This document shows, in pieces, positions 18,611 to 27,383 of a stretch of 64,000 bases of DNA (the stretch's first letter is position 1; every line of letters begins with the position of its first letter). Origin of the DNA: Mariniflexile sp. TRM1-10. GTDB lineage: Bacteria; Bacteroidota; Bacteroidia; Flavobacteriales; Flavobacteriaceae. A program made the position numbers and the translations under genes. The notes under the pieces were generated by a model. That model saw only the letters and a list, made by a program, of their open reading frames with translations, had not been told where the DNA came from and searched no databases. The stretch spans positions 2,898,001 through 2,962,000 of the forward strand of contig NZ_CP022985.1 in the NCBI RefSeq assembly GCF_003425985.1, given 5' to 3'.

Positions 18611-20527
18611 ATGAATTACCATCTAAAAAAGAAACAAAGCGGTAAGCAATTAATTTTTATTGTTTTAATGCTTCTATTTATGGACATGTTAGGACATGCC
18701 CAATTAGAACGGGTTGAGCCATTAAATTGGTGGGTTGGCTTTAACAATACCCAATTGCAATTGTTGGTAAAACATCCAAATATTTCTGAAGCAATACCTA
18801 GCATATTGTATAAAGGTGTTACTGTTAAAAAAGTTCATAAAGCCGATAGTCCTAATTATTTATTTATCGATTTAGAAATAGATAAAACTACTAAAGCAGG
18901 AACATTTGATATCGTATTTAAGTTTAAAAATGGCAATGAAATAAAACAGCCTTACCAATTTAAAGCAAGACCAAAACCCGCAGAAAATTATGTTGGATTT
19001 AATAGTTCGGATGCTGTTTATTTAATGACGCCCGACAGGTTTGCAAATGGAGACCCATCTAATGATATAAACCAAAGTTTACTGGAAAAAAACATCGATA
19101 GAACCAATGATTATGCAAGGCACGGTGGTGACATTAAAGGCATTACAAATCATTTAGATTATATTGAAGATTTGGGCTTTACGGCTATATGGCCATGCCC
19201 ATTACTAATTAATGATATGCCTCAAAGCTCATATCATGGTTATGCCATGACTGATTTTTATGAAATAGACCCACGTTTTGGAACACTGACTGACTATATA
19301 GAATTATCTCATGCTGCAGAAAAAAAGGGGATTAAATTAATTATGGATCAAGTGGCAAATCATTGTGGTATAGAACATTGGTGGATGAAAGATTTACCTT
19401 TTAAAGACTGGGTAAATTATCAAAAAAACTATGAAGATAATAAAGCTAATTGGAATGATAAAGTAACCATTACATCCAATCACAGGCGAACCACAAACCA
19501 AGATAGATACGCTTCAAAAAATGACCATAAAGAAATGGTTAATGGTTGGTTTGTTTCTGGAATGCCCGATTTAAACCAACGCAATCCATTTATGGCCACA
19601 TACATTATTCAAAATAGTATTTGGTGGATAGAAACGGCTGGTTTAGGTGGTATTCGTCAAGATACCTATCCATATCCAGATAAAGATTTTATGAGCCAAT
19701 GGGCAGGAGCTATTATGAATGAATATCCAAAATTCAGTATTGTCGGTGAAGAATGGAGCACAAACCCACTACTCATTGGTTATTGGCAAAAGGGCGCTGA
19801 CAACAAGGATGGGTATCAGTCCAATTTAAAATCACCTATGGATTTCGCCATGCAACACCAAATAGTGAATGGGTTGAATGAAAGAGAAAGTTGGGATACC
19901 GGCTTAATTAAAATGTATGAAGGGTTGGCAAACGATTTTTATTATGCAACTCCTAAAGACATTATGATTTTTCCAGATAACCATGATATGAGTCGCATTT
20001 TTACCCAATTGAAAGAAGATGTAACCAATACCAAAATGGCACTGAGTTACATCTTAACATTACCTAGAATTCCACAAATATATTACGGTACCGAAATTTT
20101 AATGAATGATACTGCAAAACCAGGTGATCACGGCTTAATACGTACCGATTTTCCTGGAGGATGGCAAGGAGATGCCGTAAATGCATTTACTGGCGAAGGC
20201 TTAAACGATGCCCAAAAGGACATGCAGTCGTTTATGAAAAAAGTGTTGAACTATCGTAAAACCAGCAAAGCCATCCATGATGGAAAAACCATTCATTTTG
20301 CACCGTTTATAGGGACTTATTTATTGTTTAGAATTATTGATGGAGAAACAGTTGCTGTAATAATAAATAAAAACGATAGTCCGATAACAATCAATTTGAA
20401 ACGTTATGATGAAATTGGTTTAAAAGGTAAAACTTTAAAAAATATTGTAACTAACGAAACTTTTGTTTGGAAAGATGACATGGTATTAAACTCAAAAGGA
20501 ATCACCATTTTATCAACTAAAATTTAA
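18611..20527 (+). CDS. Periplasmic GH13 alpha-amylase (cyclomaltodextrinase/neopullulanase type)
   Basis: This 638-residue protein has a signal peptide ending LGHAQ. Its N-terminal domain (about residues 30-125, VEPLNWWVGFNNTQLQLL) resembles the Cyc-maltodext_N module. The GH13 barrel carries the family motifs MDQVANH, nucleophile D351 (GIRQDTY), acid/base E380 (VGEEW) and D459 (PDNHD). A C-terminal beta domain ends ITILSTKI. It should hydrolyse imported maltodextrins or cyclodextrins in the periplasm, before GH97 action. The gene starts 21 bp after GH97 and ends 2 bp before the next amylase gene, so the three are surely one operon. Confidence 0.93.
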   Translation: MNYHLKKKQSGKQLIFIVLMLLFMDMLGHAQLERVEPLNWWVGFNNTQLQLLVKHPNISEAIPSILYKGVTVKKVHKADSPNYLFIDLEIDKTTKAGTFDIVFKFKNGNEIKQPYQFKARPKPAENYVGFNSSDAVYLMTPDRFANGDPSNDINQSLLEKNIDRTNDYARHGGDIKGITNHLDYIEDLGFTAIWPCPLLINDMPQSSYHGYAMTDFYEIDPRFGTLTDYIELSHAAEKKGIKLIMDQVANHCGIEHWWMKDLPFKDWVNYQKNYEDNKANWNDKVTITSNHRRTTNQDRYASKNDHKEMVNGWFVSGMPDLNQRNPFMATYIIQNSIWWIETAGLGGIRQDTYPYPDKDFMSQWAGAIMNEYPKFSIVGEEWSTNPLLIGYWQKGADNKDGYQSNLKSPMDFAMQHQIVNGLNERESWDTGLIKMYEGLANDFYYATPKDIMIFPDNHDMSRIFTQLKEDVTNTKMALSYILTLPRIPQIYYGTEILMNDTAKPGDHGLIRTDFPGGWQGDAVNAFTGEGLNDAQKDMQSFMKKVLNYRKTSKAIHDGKTIHFAPFIGTYLLFRIIDGETVAVIINKNDSPITINLKRYDEIGLKGKTLKNIVTNETFVWKDDMVLNSKGITILSTKI

Positions 20528-20529
20528 TA

Positions 20530-22419
20530 ATGAATCAATCTTTAACTTACATCTCACGTCTTGTTTTTATTGTATTTTTAGGATTACTTGGCTGTAATGG
20601 TGAAAAGAAAGCTGATATATCCCAAGAACCATCAGTTTCAGATAACCAAAAGAAGCAAGTGGTTTATCAGGTATTTACACGTTTATTTGGTAATACAAAT
20701 ACAAACAATAAACCTTGGGGCACCATAGAAGAAAATGGTGTGGGTAAGTTTAACGACTTTACAGACAAGGCATTAAAGGAAATTAAGGATTTAGGTGTAA
20801 CGTATATTTGGTACACAGGTGTACCACACCACGATGTCATTACAGATTATAGTAAATATGGCATTTCTAACGACGACCCCGATGTGGTAAAAGGACGTGC
20901 AGGGTCGCCTTACGCCGTAAAAGATTATTACAATGTAAATCCAGATTTAGCTGTAAATGTTGAAAACAGATTGCAAGAGTTTCGAGATTTAATTGGTAGA
21001 ACCCACACAGCAGGATTAAAAGTGATTATTGATATGGTGCCAAATCATGTAGCCCGAAATTACCAAGGTTTAACCAACCCAAAAGGGGTGGATGATTTTG
21101 GTGCTTCAGACGATAAATCGAAGGTTTATCATGTAAATAACAACTTTTATTACAATCCGAATGACGCTTTTAAAGTGCCAGTATGGGAACAAGGTTATAC
21201 ACCTTTAGGGGATGAAAAACATCCGTTAGAAGATCATGCATTTTATGAAAATCCTGCAAAATGGACAGGTAATGGTTCGCGATTAGCTCAACCCAATCCA
21301 AACGATTGGTACGAAACCGTTAAAATTAATTACGGTGTTTCGCCAGAAGGCAAAAAAGACTTTGACGAATTACCAGCAGGTTTTGAAAATAAGGATTATA
21401 AAAAGCATGTTGAATTTTGGAAAGATAAAACGGTTCCAAATTCTTGGAAAAAATTCAGGGATATTGCACTGTATTGGATAGATTTTGGTGTCGATGGTTT
21501 CCGTTACGACATGGCAGAAATGGTGCCTGTTGAGTTTTGGAGCTATATGAATTCCAGTATCAAAATGAAAAACCCAAACGCTTTTTTAATGGCAGAAGTG
21601 TACAACCCAAGTTTATACAGAGATTACATTAAAAAAGGAAAAATGGATTATTTGTATGATAAAGTACAGTTGTATGACACCATAAAACATATTATGCAAG
21701 GTTATGGAAAAACCGATCATATTCCGGCTATTCAAAATGAATTAAAAGATATTGAGCATCACATGTTGCACTTTTTAGAGAACCATGACGAGCAGCGTAT
21801 TGCAAGTCCCGAATTTGCGGGAAGTGCAGAAAAAGGAAAACCGGCCATGGTGGTTTCTGCTACAATAAGCACTTCGCCAACTATGGTCTATTTTGGACAG
21901 GAATTGGGCGAGCCAGGTGCCGAAAATGCCGGTTTTGGGCAGCCTTCCAGAACGTCTATTTTTGATTATATTGGAGTGCCCCATTTACAGCGTTGGGTTA
22001 ATAACAAACAGTTTGACGGCGGACAATCAACCGAAGCCGAAAAATCATTGCGGGATTTTTACAAACGCCTGTTAAATTTCACGATTAATAGTTCGGCATT
22101 AACGGGAAACTATCGAGATATTCATCTATTCAATAGAAAAAATACTGAAGATTATAGTGATAAGGTATTGTCTTTTATACGTTGGAGTCCTGATGAAAAA
22201 TTAATCATTGTTTCAAATTTTGATGCCGATAACAGTCAGGAATTCCAATTAAAAATACCTCAGGATATTATTAAAGCATGGGATTTAGTAGATGGAAATT
22301 ATAAAGTTAAGGACGAATTATATAAAGCGTTTTCGTCCGCTATTGTAGTTAAAAATGGTGTTGGAAGCATCAAAATAAAATTGGAAAGCTTAGAATCTTT
22401 TATTTTAAAAGTATATTAA
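20530..22419 (+). CDS. GH13 alpha-amylase lipoprotein (SusG-like role)
   Basis: This 629-residue protein has a lipoprotein signal ending FLGLLGC followed by NGEKKADISQ. The GH13 motifs are DMVPNHVARN, nucleophile D327 (GFRYDMAEM), acid/base E356 (MAEVYN) and D420 (ENHDEQR). Its domain plan (barrel plus small C-terminal domain, large insertion around residues 200-300) differs from the preceding amylase, so the two are not a recent duplication. As a lipoprotein it may be displayed on the outer membrane like SusG, or face the periplasm; the sequence does not decide this. It is the last gene of the plus-strand operon, followed by a strong terminator. Confidence 0.92.
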   Translation: MNQSLTYISRLVFIVFLGLLGCNGEKKADISQEPSVSDNQKKQVVYQVFTRLFGNTNTNNKPWGTIEENGVGKFNDFTDKALKEIKDLGVTYIWYTGVPHHDVITDYSKYGISNDDPDVVKGRAGSPYAVKDYYNVNPDLAVNVENRLQEFRDLIGRTHTAGLKVIIDMVPNHVARNYQGLTNPKGVDDFGASDDKSKVYHVNNNFYYNPNDAFKVPVWEQGYTPLGDEKHPLEDHAFYENPAKWTGNGSRLAQPNPNDWYETVKINYGVSPEGKKDFDELPAGFENKDYKKHVEFWKDKTVPNSWKKFRDIALYWIDFGVDGFRYDMAEMVPVEFWSYMNSSIKMKNPNAFLMAEVYNPSLYRDYIKKGKMDYLYDKVQLYDTIKHIMQGYGKTDHIPAIQNELKDIEHHMLHFLENHDEQRIASPEFAGSAEKGKPAMVVSATISTSPTMVYFGQELGEPGAENAGFGQPSRTSIFDYIGVPHLQRWVNNKQFDGGQSTEAEKSLRDFYKRLLNFTINSSALTGNYRDIHLFNRKNTEDYSDKVLSFIRWSPDEKLIIVSNFDADNSQEFQLKIPQDIIKAWDLVDGNYKVKDELYKAFSSAIVVKNGVGSIKIKLESLESFILKVY

Positions 22420-22472
22420 ATAGTATAACAGTCAGTTGTTTATGTGATTTTTTCAGAACGAGATACCAGTTT

Positions 22473-22514
22473 AAAAAAAGAGGACTTCAAAAAAAATGAA
22501 GTCCTCTTTTTTTT
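22473..22514 (+). terminator. Rho-independent terminator of the amylase operon
   Basis: The stem GAGGACTTCA (22480-22489) pairs perfectly with TGAAGTCCTC (22497-22506), flanked by a run of A on the left and eight T on the right. The symmetric A/T tracts would also let it work on the other strand. Confidence 0.9.
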
Positions 22515-22635
22515 GTTAAAAATTGGAGATGTTATAACAGTTAGACAGTCTCTTAAACTTCGATATGACAAAAATCATATTTTAATACTTGGTTTCGGAT
22601 GAACTTTGTACCATAATTAAAAAACAATAGAACTT

Positions 22636-23220
22636 ATGAATTCAAATAAAAAAACATACAAAAGAGTTTTAAGCTTGATGGCTCTTTTTATTTTAACATG
22701 TCATTTAATTCAAGCGCAACAATTCAATTTAATAAACAAAGAATCTTCATTAACCGTTTTAGGAACTTCAAGTTTACATGATTGGCACATTACTGCCGAA
22801 CAACAAAGCGGAAAAATAATTTTTAAAAACCTTGAAACAGGCGATGTTGATAAATGCACAGTTGATATAGCTGTAGAAAGCTTAAAAAGTGGCAAATCTT
22901 CTATGGATAAAAATACTTATAAAGCTTTAAACTCAAGTTCTTATAAAACAATTTCTTTTCAATTGATCGAGGTTAAAGAAACTTTAAACAAAGGAAACGG
23001 CAAGTTTACAGTAAAAGCAGATGGCGACTTAACCATTTCGGGTGTTAAGAAACGCATTCCTTTAGAGTTTACTTTAAACATTGTGGGAAATAAAATAACG
23101 CTTACTGGTGAAAAAAAAATTAAGATGACCGACTTTAAGATTGATCCACCAAAGGCATTATTAGGTACCATAACAACAGGCGATGATATAACAATCAAAT
23201 TTTCAACCATATTTAAATAA
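22636..23220 (+). CDS. YceI-family periplasmic protein
   Basis: This 194-residue protein has a signal peptide ending LIQAQ and the YceI beta-barrel pattern (SLTVLGTSSLHDWHI near the start; ADGDLTISGVKKRIPLEF and a TDFKIDPP segment later). YceI proteins bind isoprenoid-type lipids in a lipocalin-like barrel; in Bacteroidota the physiological ligand is usually unknown. It lies 42 bp before a porin-like gene, with which it is probably co-expressed, and a second YceI gene follows. Confidence 0.88.
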   Translation: MNSNKKTYKRVLSLMALFILTCHLIQAQQFNLINKESSLTVLGTSSLHDWHITAEQQSGKIIFKNLETGDVDKCTVDIAVESLKSGKSSMDKNTYKALNSSSYKTISFQLIEVKETLNKGNGKFTVKADGDLTISGVKKRIPLEFTLNIVGNKITLTGEKKIKMTDFKIDPPKALLGTITTGDDITIKFSTIFK

Positions 23221-23261
23221 ACCAAACAATTTAATAAACCAAACAACAAAAATTAAAAATT

Positions 23262-24530
23262 ATGAAAACAATATTAAAAAAATCAATATTATTAGGAATC
23301 ATATTAATAGGATTCAGTTTTTATGCTCAAAATAGACACTTGGATAATTTTAAACCACAAGATCAAGATGGGATAGGTGTTTTTGAAGTACAAAAAGATA
23401 CCGTGTCAACCTTTGATGGCGTGAAAGTTAGAGTAGGAGGTGCTTCTACACTCCAATTCCAAGCTTTGGATAATGAAAACTCTGGAGCCGTTCCATTAGG
23501 GAAAATAGGAAGTAACTTTAACTTAGCTACTGCCAATTTAGATTTAGACGTGGCACTTTATGATGGTGTAAGAATGCATTTAAGAACGTATTTATCTTCA
23601 AGACATCACCCAGAACCTTATGTTAAAGGGGGCTATTTTCAAATTGATAAATTAGATTTTATTAGTGAAGGGTTTTTAGAAGATTTCATGAGCCATGCTA
23701 CCATTAAAATTGGTCATATGGAAAATAATTATGGTGACGCCCACTTTAGAAGAAGTGATAACGCCCAAACGCTTTTCAATCCGTTTGTAGGAAACCTGAT
23801 TATGGATTCATTTACAACTGAAGTTGGAGCTGAATTACTTTACCAATGTGATAGTGGCTTTTTAGGAATGGTAGGTTTCTCTAATGGTAAATTAAATCAA
23901 AGCGTTAAAGAGTCTAATGGTACGACTGGAGGCGCAGCTTTCTTAGCAAAAGTAGGTTACGATAAACAAATTGCCGATGATTTCAGATTTAGATTAACTG
24001 GGTCTTTATATAACACAGGGTACGCACCATCTGTATATTTATATACTGCAGATAGAGCTGGTTCTAGATATTATAGTGTTATGCTACCTGCAACAGCTAC
24101 TAGCGATAACTTTAGATCAGGACGTTTCGATCCAGGGTTTAAAAACAAAATCACTGCTATAATGATCAACCCATTCATAAAGTATGGTGGTTTGGAAATG
24201 TTTGGAACTGTTGAGTTAACTTCTGGAAGATCTTTAACTGAAGCTGATAGAAGAAAAGCAACACAATACGCTGGTGAACTTATCTATAGATTTGGTAACA
24301 GTGAAAACTTCTACTTAGGTGGTCGATACAATACAGTAAGTGCTGAATTGGCAAGTGGTGATGATATAAATATTGATAGATTCCAATTAGGTGCTGGCTG
24401 GTTTATGACCAAAAATGTCTTAATGAAAGCTGAGTATGTTGTTCAAAAATATAAAGATTATCCAACAGGGGACCTTTTAGAGGATGGCAAGTTTAATGGT
24501 CTTATGTTAGAAGCAGCTATAAGTTTCTAA
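23262..24530 (+). CDS. Outer-membrane porin-like beta-barrel protein
   Basis: This 422-residue protein has a signal peptide ending SFYAQ and alternating amphipathic strands, ending with the aromatic-terminated strand LMLEAAISF expected of an outer-membrane barrel. Segments such as FISEGFLEDFMSHATIKIGHMENNYGD and NPFVGNLIMDSF resemble the phosphate-selective porin/alginate-porin class. Substrate unknown. Its place between two YceI genes suggests a shared, unidentified role. Confidence 0.75.
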   Translation: MKTILKKSILLGIILIGFSFYAQNRHLDNFKPQDQDGIGVFEVQKDTVSTFDGVKVRVGGASTLQFQALDNENSGAVPLGKIGSNFNLATANLDLDVALYDGVRMHLRTYLSSRHHPEPYVKGGYFQIDKLDFISEGFLEDFMSHATIKIGHMENNYGDAHFRRSDNAQTLFNPFVGNLIMDSFTTEVGAELLYQCDSGFLGMVGFSNGKLNQSVKESNGTTGGAAFLAKVGYDKQIADDFRFRLTGSLYNTGYAPSVYLYTADRAGSRYYSVMLPATATSDNFRSGRFDPGFKNKITAIMINPFIKYGGLEMFGTVELTSGRSLTEADRRKATQYAGELIYRFGNSENFYLGGRYNTVSAELASGDDINIDRFQLGAGWFMTKNVLMKAEYVVQKYKDYPTGDLLEDGKFNGLMLEAAISF

Positions 24531-24868
24531 GTGTTTCATAATTAAGTGCAACAAGTCTCAAGAGTACAAAGTCAAAATTATTTACAAAAATATTTTTAAA
24601 TTGGCATTTACTTTGAGACTTGTTTTTATATCATTGGTTTTGATTAAAGACTCAAGACCGCTTTGCTGAAAGAATAAAGAATAAAGAATATAGAAAAATA
24701 GATAAAATTGTAATGCGTTGATATTCAAATATATATTTACATTTCTATTTTAATAATCGCTAAGCAACTAATTATTACAAAAAGCGAGCGCAAAAGGGCA
24801 ATTTTTAGCCAATTGTTAAAAGTTTAAACAAGTTTATAATAAGGTTCCAGAAATTAAGTTTTAATGTT
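24531..24868. other. Spacer with one long-loop inverted repeat
   Basis: ACAAGTCTCAA (24551-24561) is complementary to TTGAGACTTGT (24613-24623), which is followed by a T-rich tract and could terminate transcription despite its 51-nt loop. Around 24668-24700 there is a short run of GAATAAA words. Nothing else is evident up to the next gene. Confidence 0.5.
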
Positions 24869-25456
24869 ATGATTATCAAGAGGATTATATTTTTAATCTC
24901 TATAGTGACCGCATTGGCTTTTACAACTAGAGATTCAACAATTAAAAGTACATCGGTTATTATAACTACTGAGAGTTCTTTGGTAGTTAGAGGAACAACC
25001 AATGTTAATACCTTTTCTTGTGTATTTAATATTAATAAATTTAAAAATCCCATTCACGTAAACTATTGTGTTGAAGGTGCTAAAATGGTTTTCAAAAAAA
25101 CTGCTTTAGTTTTAGATAATAATTGTTTTGATTGTGGGGGTAAGGGAATAAATAGTGATTTTCAAAAAATTTTAAAAACAGATAAGTATCCTCAAATAAC
25201 ATTGTTTCTAAAGGAGATTACGCCATTAGAAAACACATTGGATGTTCAAGCATCCATAAATATAGAAATTGCAGGGATTGTTAAAGCCTATAAAATTCCT
25301 GTAAAAGTCAAAAAAAATAATGACATGCTTATCACGGGAGACTTGGCAATAAGCTTGGACGATTATGGCTTAGAAGCACCAAAAAAAATGTTCGGGCTTA
25401 TTTCTGTAGATGATACAATTGAAATTTTTTTTCAATTAGCAGTTCGAGAAAAATAG
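24869..25456 (+). CDS. YceI-like protein, second copy
   Basis: This 195-residue protein has an N-terminal hydrophobic signal (FLISIVTALAFT) and a divergent YceI pattern: SSLVVRGTTNVNTFSCVF, then repeated beta strands and LEAPKKMFGLISVDD near the end. It keeps the PP/APKKMFG-type C-terminal motif of the first YceI protein but is otherwise only distantly similar. It ends 107 bp from a convergent GIN-domain gene, with a terminator between them. Function unknown beyond the fold. Confidence 0.72.
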   Translation: MIIKRIIFLISIVTALAFTTRDSTIKSTSVIITTESSLVVRGTTNVNTFSCVFNINKFKNPIHVNYCVEGAKMVFKKTALVLDNNCFDCGGKGINSDFQKILKTDKYPQITLFLKEITPLENTLDVQASINIEIAGIVKAYKIPVKVKKNNDMLITGDLAISLDDYGLEAPKKMFGLISVDDTIEIFFQLAVREK

Positions 25457-25493
25457 TTTAGGTTGGGCTAGTTCGGATTCAAATTTTTTAAAG

Positions 25494-25525
25494 GAATGAT
25501 GTTAAATATAATATCATTCTTTTTT
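25494..25525. terminator. Terminator between convergent genes
   Basis: GAATGAT (25494-25500) pairs with ATCATTC (25513-25519), followed by TTTTTTG on the plus strand. It would end transcription of the YceI-like gene; there is a matching A-rich side for the opposite strand. Confidence 0.6.
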
Positions 25526-25563
25526 GTTTTTTGGATTGTCCGTAATGAACTCATCTTGACTTT

Positions 25564-26397
25564 TTATTTTTCCTTTTTTTGAAGCTTAGAAGTATCACTA
25601 AGTTTATTTACTATAATTTTTGGGTTGCCATATAGGTACACGCTACTACTACCCGAAGCATCTATGGTTACTGTATCGGTTACTTCCAAATAGGCATCGC
25701 TGGATATTTCATTTAACGTGCTACAGATATGGGCAGTAAAATTTTTACCATTAAATTGTGAGTAATTATCGGTTCTTAGCCTAAATTCATTGGTTTCTCC
25801 TTCAATTGTTGCGTGAGCACGTTGGTATAAATCTATGTTTGTAATTGGTGAATAAATTAATGCCTCTAATTTACTGTTATCAGATAATGACAGTTTAGCG
25901 TTTTCGCAGGTTAAATTAAGTCTTACTTTGGACTTACCTTGGCATTGAAACTCAAAATCGGTCGTTTTTATAGTTAATCCTGCTCTTGATGCCCCTTCCG
26001 TTATAAGTATAGCGTTAGCCAAATTCATGGTTGTTAATGATAGAATTTCACCAGAATCGGTGACTTTAATAGTGTTTAAACTATCATCGTGATTCACAGT
26101 AATATTCAAGCGTTTTTTTGTGACTATTCTTGTCGTTTTATTAAAGGATAAAACACCGTTAACAACATCAAACTTTATAAATTCATGTAGGTTTTCATCG
26201 GTTTCAATAGTTACGGAAGGCACCTTGTTATAAATGATTTCAATGTCAAAATCTTCATCAACTATAATAGTGTGAAACGGATTGATTTCGGTTTGTATAA
26301 TGGTAACAATTTTATTTCCTCTTACTTTTTCAGGATTTTGTGCCGCGGTAGCGAAACAAAACAGCAAAACAAGGGTGGTAATATATGGTTTAATCAT
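25564..26397 (-). CDS. GIN-domain (DUF2807) exported protein
   Basis: This 277-residue protein has a signal peptide (LLFCFATAAQ) and the repeating short beta-helix strands of the head GIN domain: FHTIIVDEDFDIEI, VTIETDENLHEFI, then ladders of similar strands. Proteins of this class are exported, often to the outer surface; their molecular task is not settled, though an adhesin-like head has been proposed from structure. It is followed upstream by a second GIN-domain gene and a PspC/PadR pair, a combination seen repeatedly in Bacteroidota. Confidence 0.8.
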   Translation of the reverse strand: MIKPYITTLVLLFCFATAAQNPEKVRGNKIVTIIQTEINPFHTIIVDEDFDIEIIYNKVPSVTIETDENLHEFIKFDVVNGVLSFNKTTRIVTKKRLNITVNHDDSLNTIKVTDSGEILSLTTMNLANAILITEGASRAGLTIKTTDFEFQCQGKSKVRLNLTCENAKLSLSDNSKLEALIYSPITNIDLYQRAHATIEGETNEFRLRTDNYSQFNGKNFTAHICSTLNEISSDAYLEVTDTVTIDASGSSSVYLYGNPKIIVNKLSDTSKLQKKEK

Positions 26398-26480
26398 TGA
26401 TTTGAAGAAAGTTGTTGCGTAACAAATATAAGCAAAACCACCTTAAACTTTATTTTTTAGCTTAAGATGGTTTTAAGATT

Positions 26481-27209
26481 TTATTGTTTCGTTATACTAC
26501 CAGAAACACTATCGGTTTTAGTTACTTTTTCAGGATTTCCCAAATAGGTAATATGGCCTCCACTGCTTGCTTTCGCTGTTAATTCTTTTGAAGTGTTTAC
26601 CGTAATATTGGCTCCACTTGAGGCTTTTGCATAACTGGATTGGGCTTCCATATCTTTAGCTTTTATAGTGCTGCCGCTTGAGGCTTCGGCAGTAAGCTTA
26701 ATGGTTTTTCCAGATAGTTTTAAACTGCTACCACTGGAAGATTTACAGTTTAGATTGGCGGCGTTAATACTTAAATCGACATTACTGCCACTGCTAGTTT
26801 CTAAATCTAAATGTTTTATAGCAAGGGTGTTTGTGGATTTTACATTGCTGCCACTTGTAGCTTTAATGTTGGAAATAGTTTTAAAGCTTACCAATACTTT
26901 TTTTGAGGTGCATTTGCCTATATTTTTTTTGGTGTGAATTTTCAAAACATTATCGACAACTTCGGTTATAATAATGTCCTGTAGATTTTCATCGGCTTCA
27001 ACGCTGATGTCTTCGTTGTCGCTTTGTGTTACATATACATTTAAACCTTCGGTAGCTTTTATGGCACTAAAAGGTTGGTTAATGTTTCTTTTTTTAATGG
27101 TTACATTACCGTTTCCTTCAATGCCTGAGTTTATGTTTATATCAAAATTGCAAGAAAATAAACTTAAACTAATGAGGGTAGCTACTATAATTTTTGCTAA
27201 AGTTGTCAT
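26481..27209 (-). CDS. GIN-domain (DUF2807) lipoprotein
   Basis: From the ATG at 27209 the protein has 242 residues with a lipoprotein signal SLSLFSC. The GIN beta-helix is plainly repetitive: TSSGSNV, KSSSGSSL, EASSGSTI, KASSGANI and KASSGGHI recur at about one per helical turn. It ends with a short polar tail. The frame extends further upstream to 27260, but that start lies inside a 23-bp tandem repeat and adds residues before the signal, so the later ATG is preferred. The neighbouring PspC/PadR genes suggest an envelope-stress role. Confidence 0.85.
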   Translation of the reverse strand: MTTLAKIIVATLISLSLFSCNFDININSGIEGNGNVTIKKRNINQPFSAIKATEGLNVYVTQSDNEDISVEADENLQDIIITEVVDNVLKIHTKKNIGKCTSKKVLVSFKTISNIKATSGSNVKSTNTLAIKHLDLETSSGSNVDLSINAANLNCKSSSGSSLKLSGKTIKLTAEASSGSTIKAKDMEAQSSYAKASSGANITVNTSKELTAKASSGGHITYLGNPEKVTKTDSVSGSITKQ

Positions 27210-27216
27210 AATTGTT

Positions 27217-27308
27217 CGTTTTTTGATTGATGGTTTTATTTCAGTATGTATGCTGAACATGTTTCAGTATGTATGCTGAATTTATTTCAGTATGATTGAT
27301 GGTTTTAT
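27217..27308. repeat. Four 23-bp tandem units upstream of the GIN lipoprotein gene
   Basis: Units start at 27217, 27240, 27263 and 27286. The middle two share TTCAGTATGTATGCTGAA, an imperfect palindrome. The outer two share GATTGATGGTTTTAT. The array covers the expected promoter region of the GIN gene and may be a multi-site operator. Confidence 0.7.
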
Positions 27309-27383
27309 TATTCAAATATCTAGTTTTTTGTTATTGATTAGTAACTTAAATATCTGAACTGTTGTTTTTTAATGATGAATTGT

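Noticed and set aside
18616..18804. Antisense frames inside the amylase and GH97 genes
   Set aside because: Shadow frames opposite long genes with recognised domains; no independent support.
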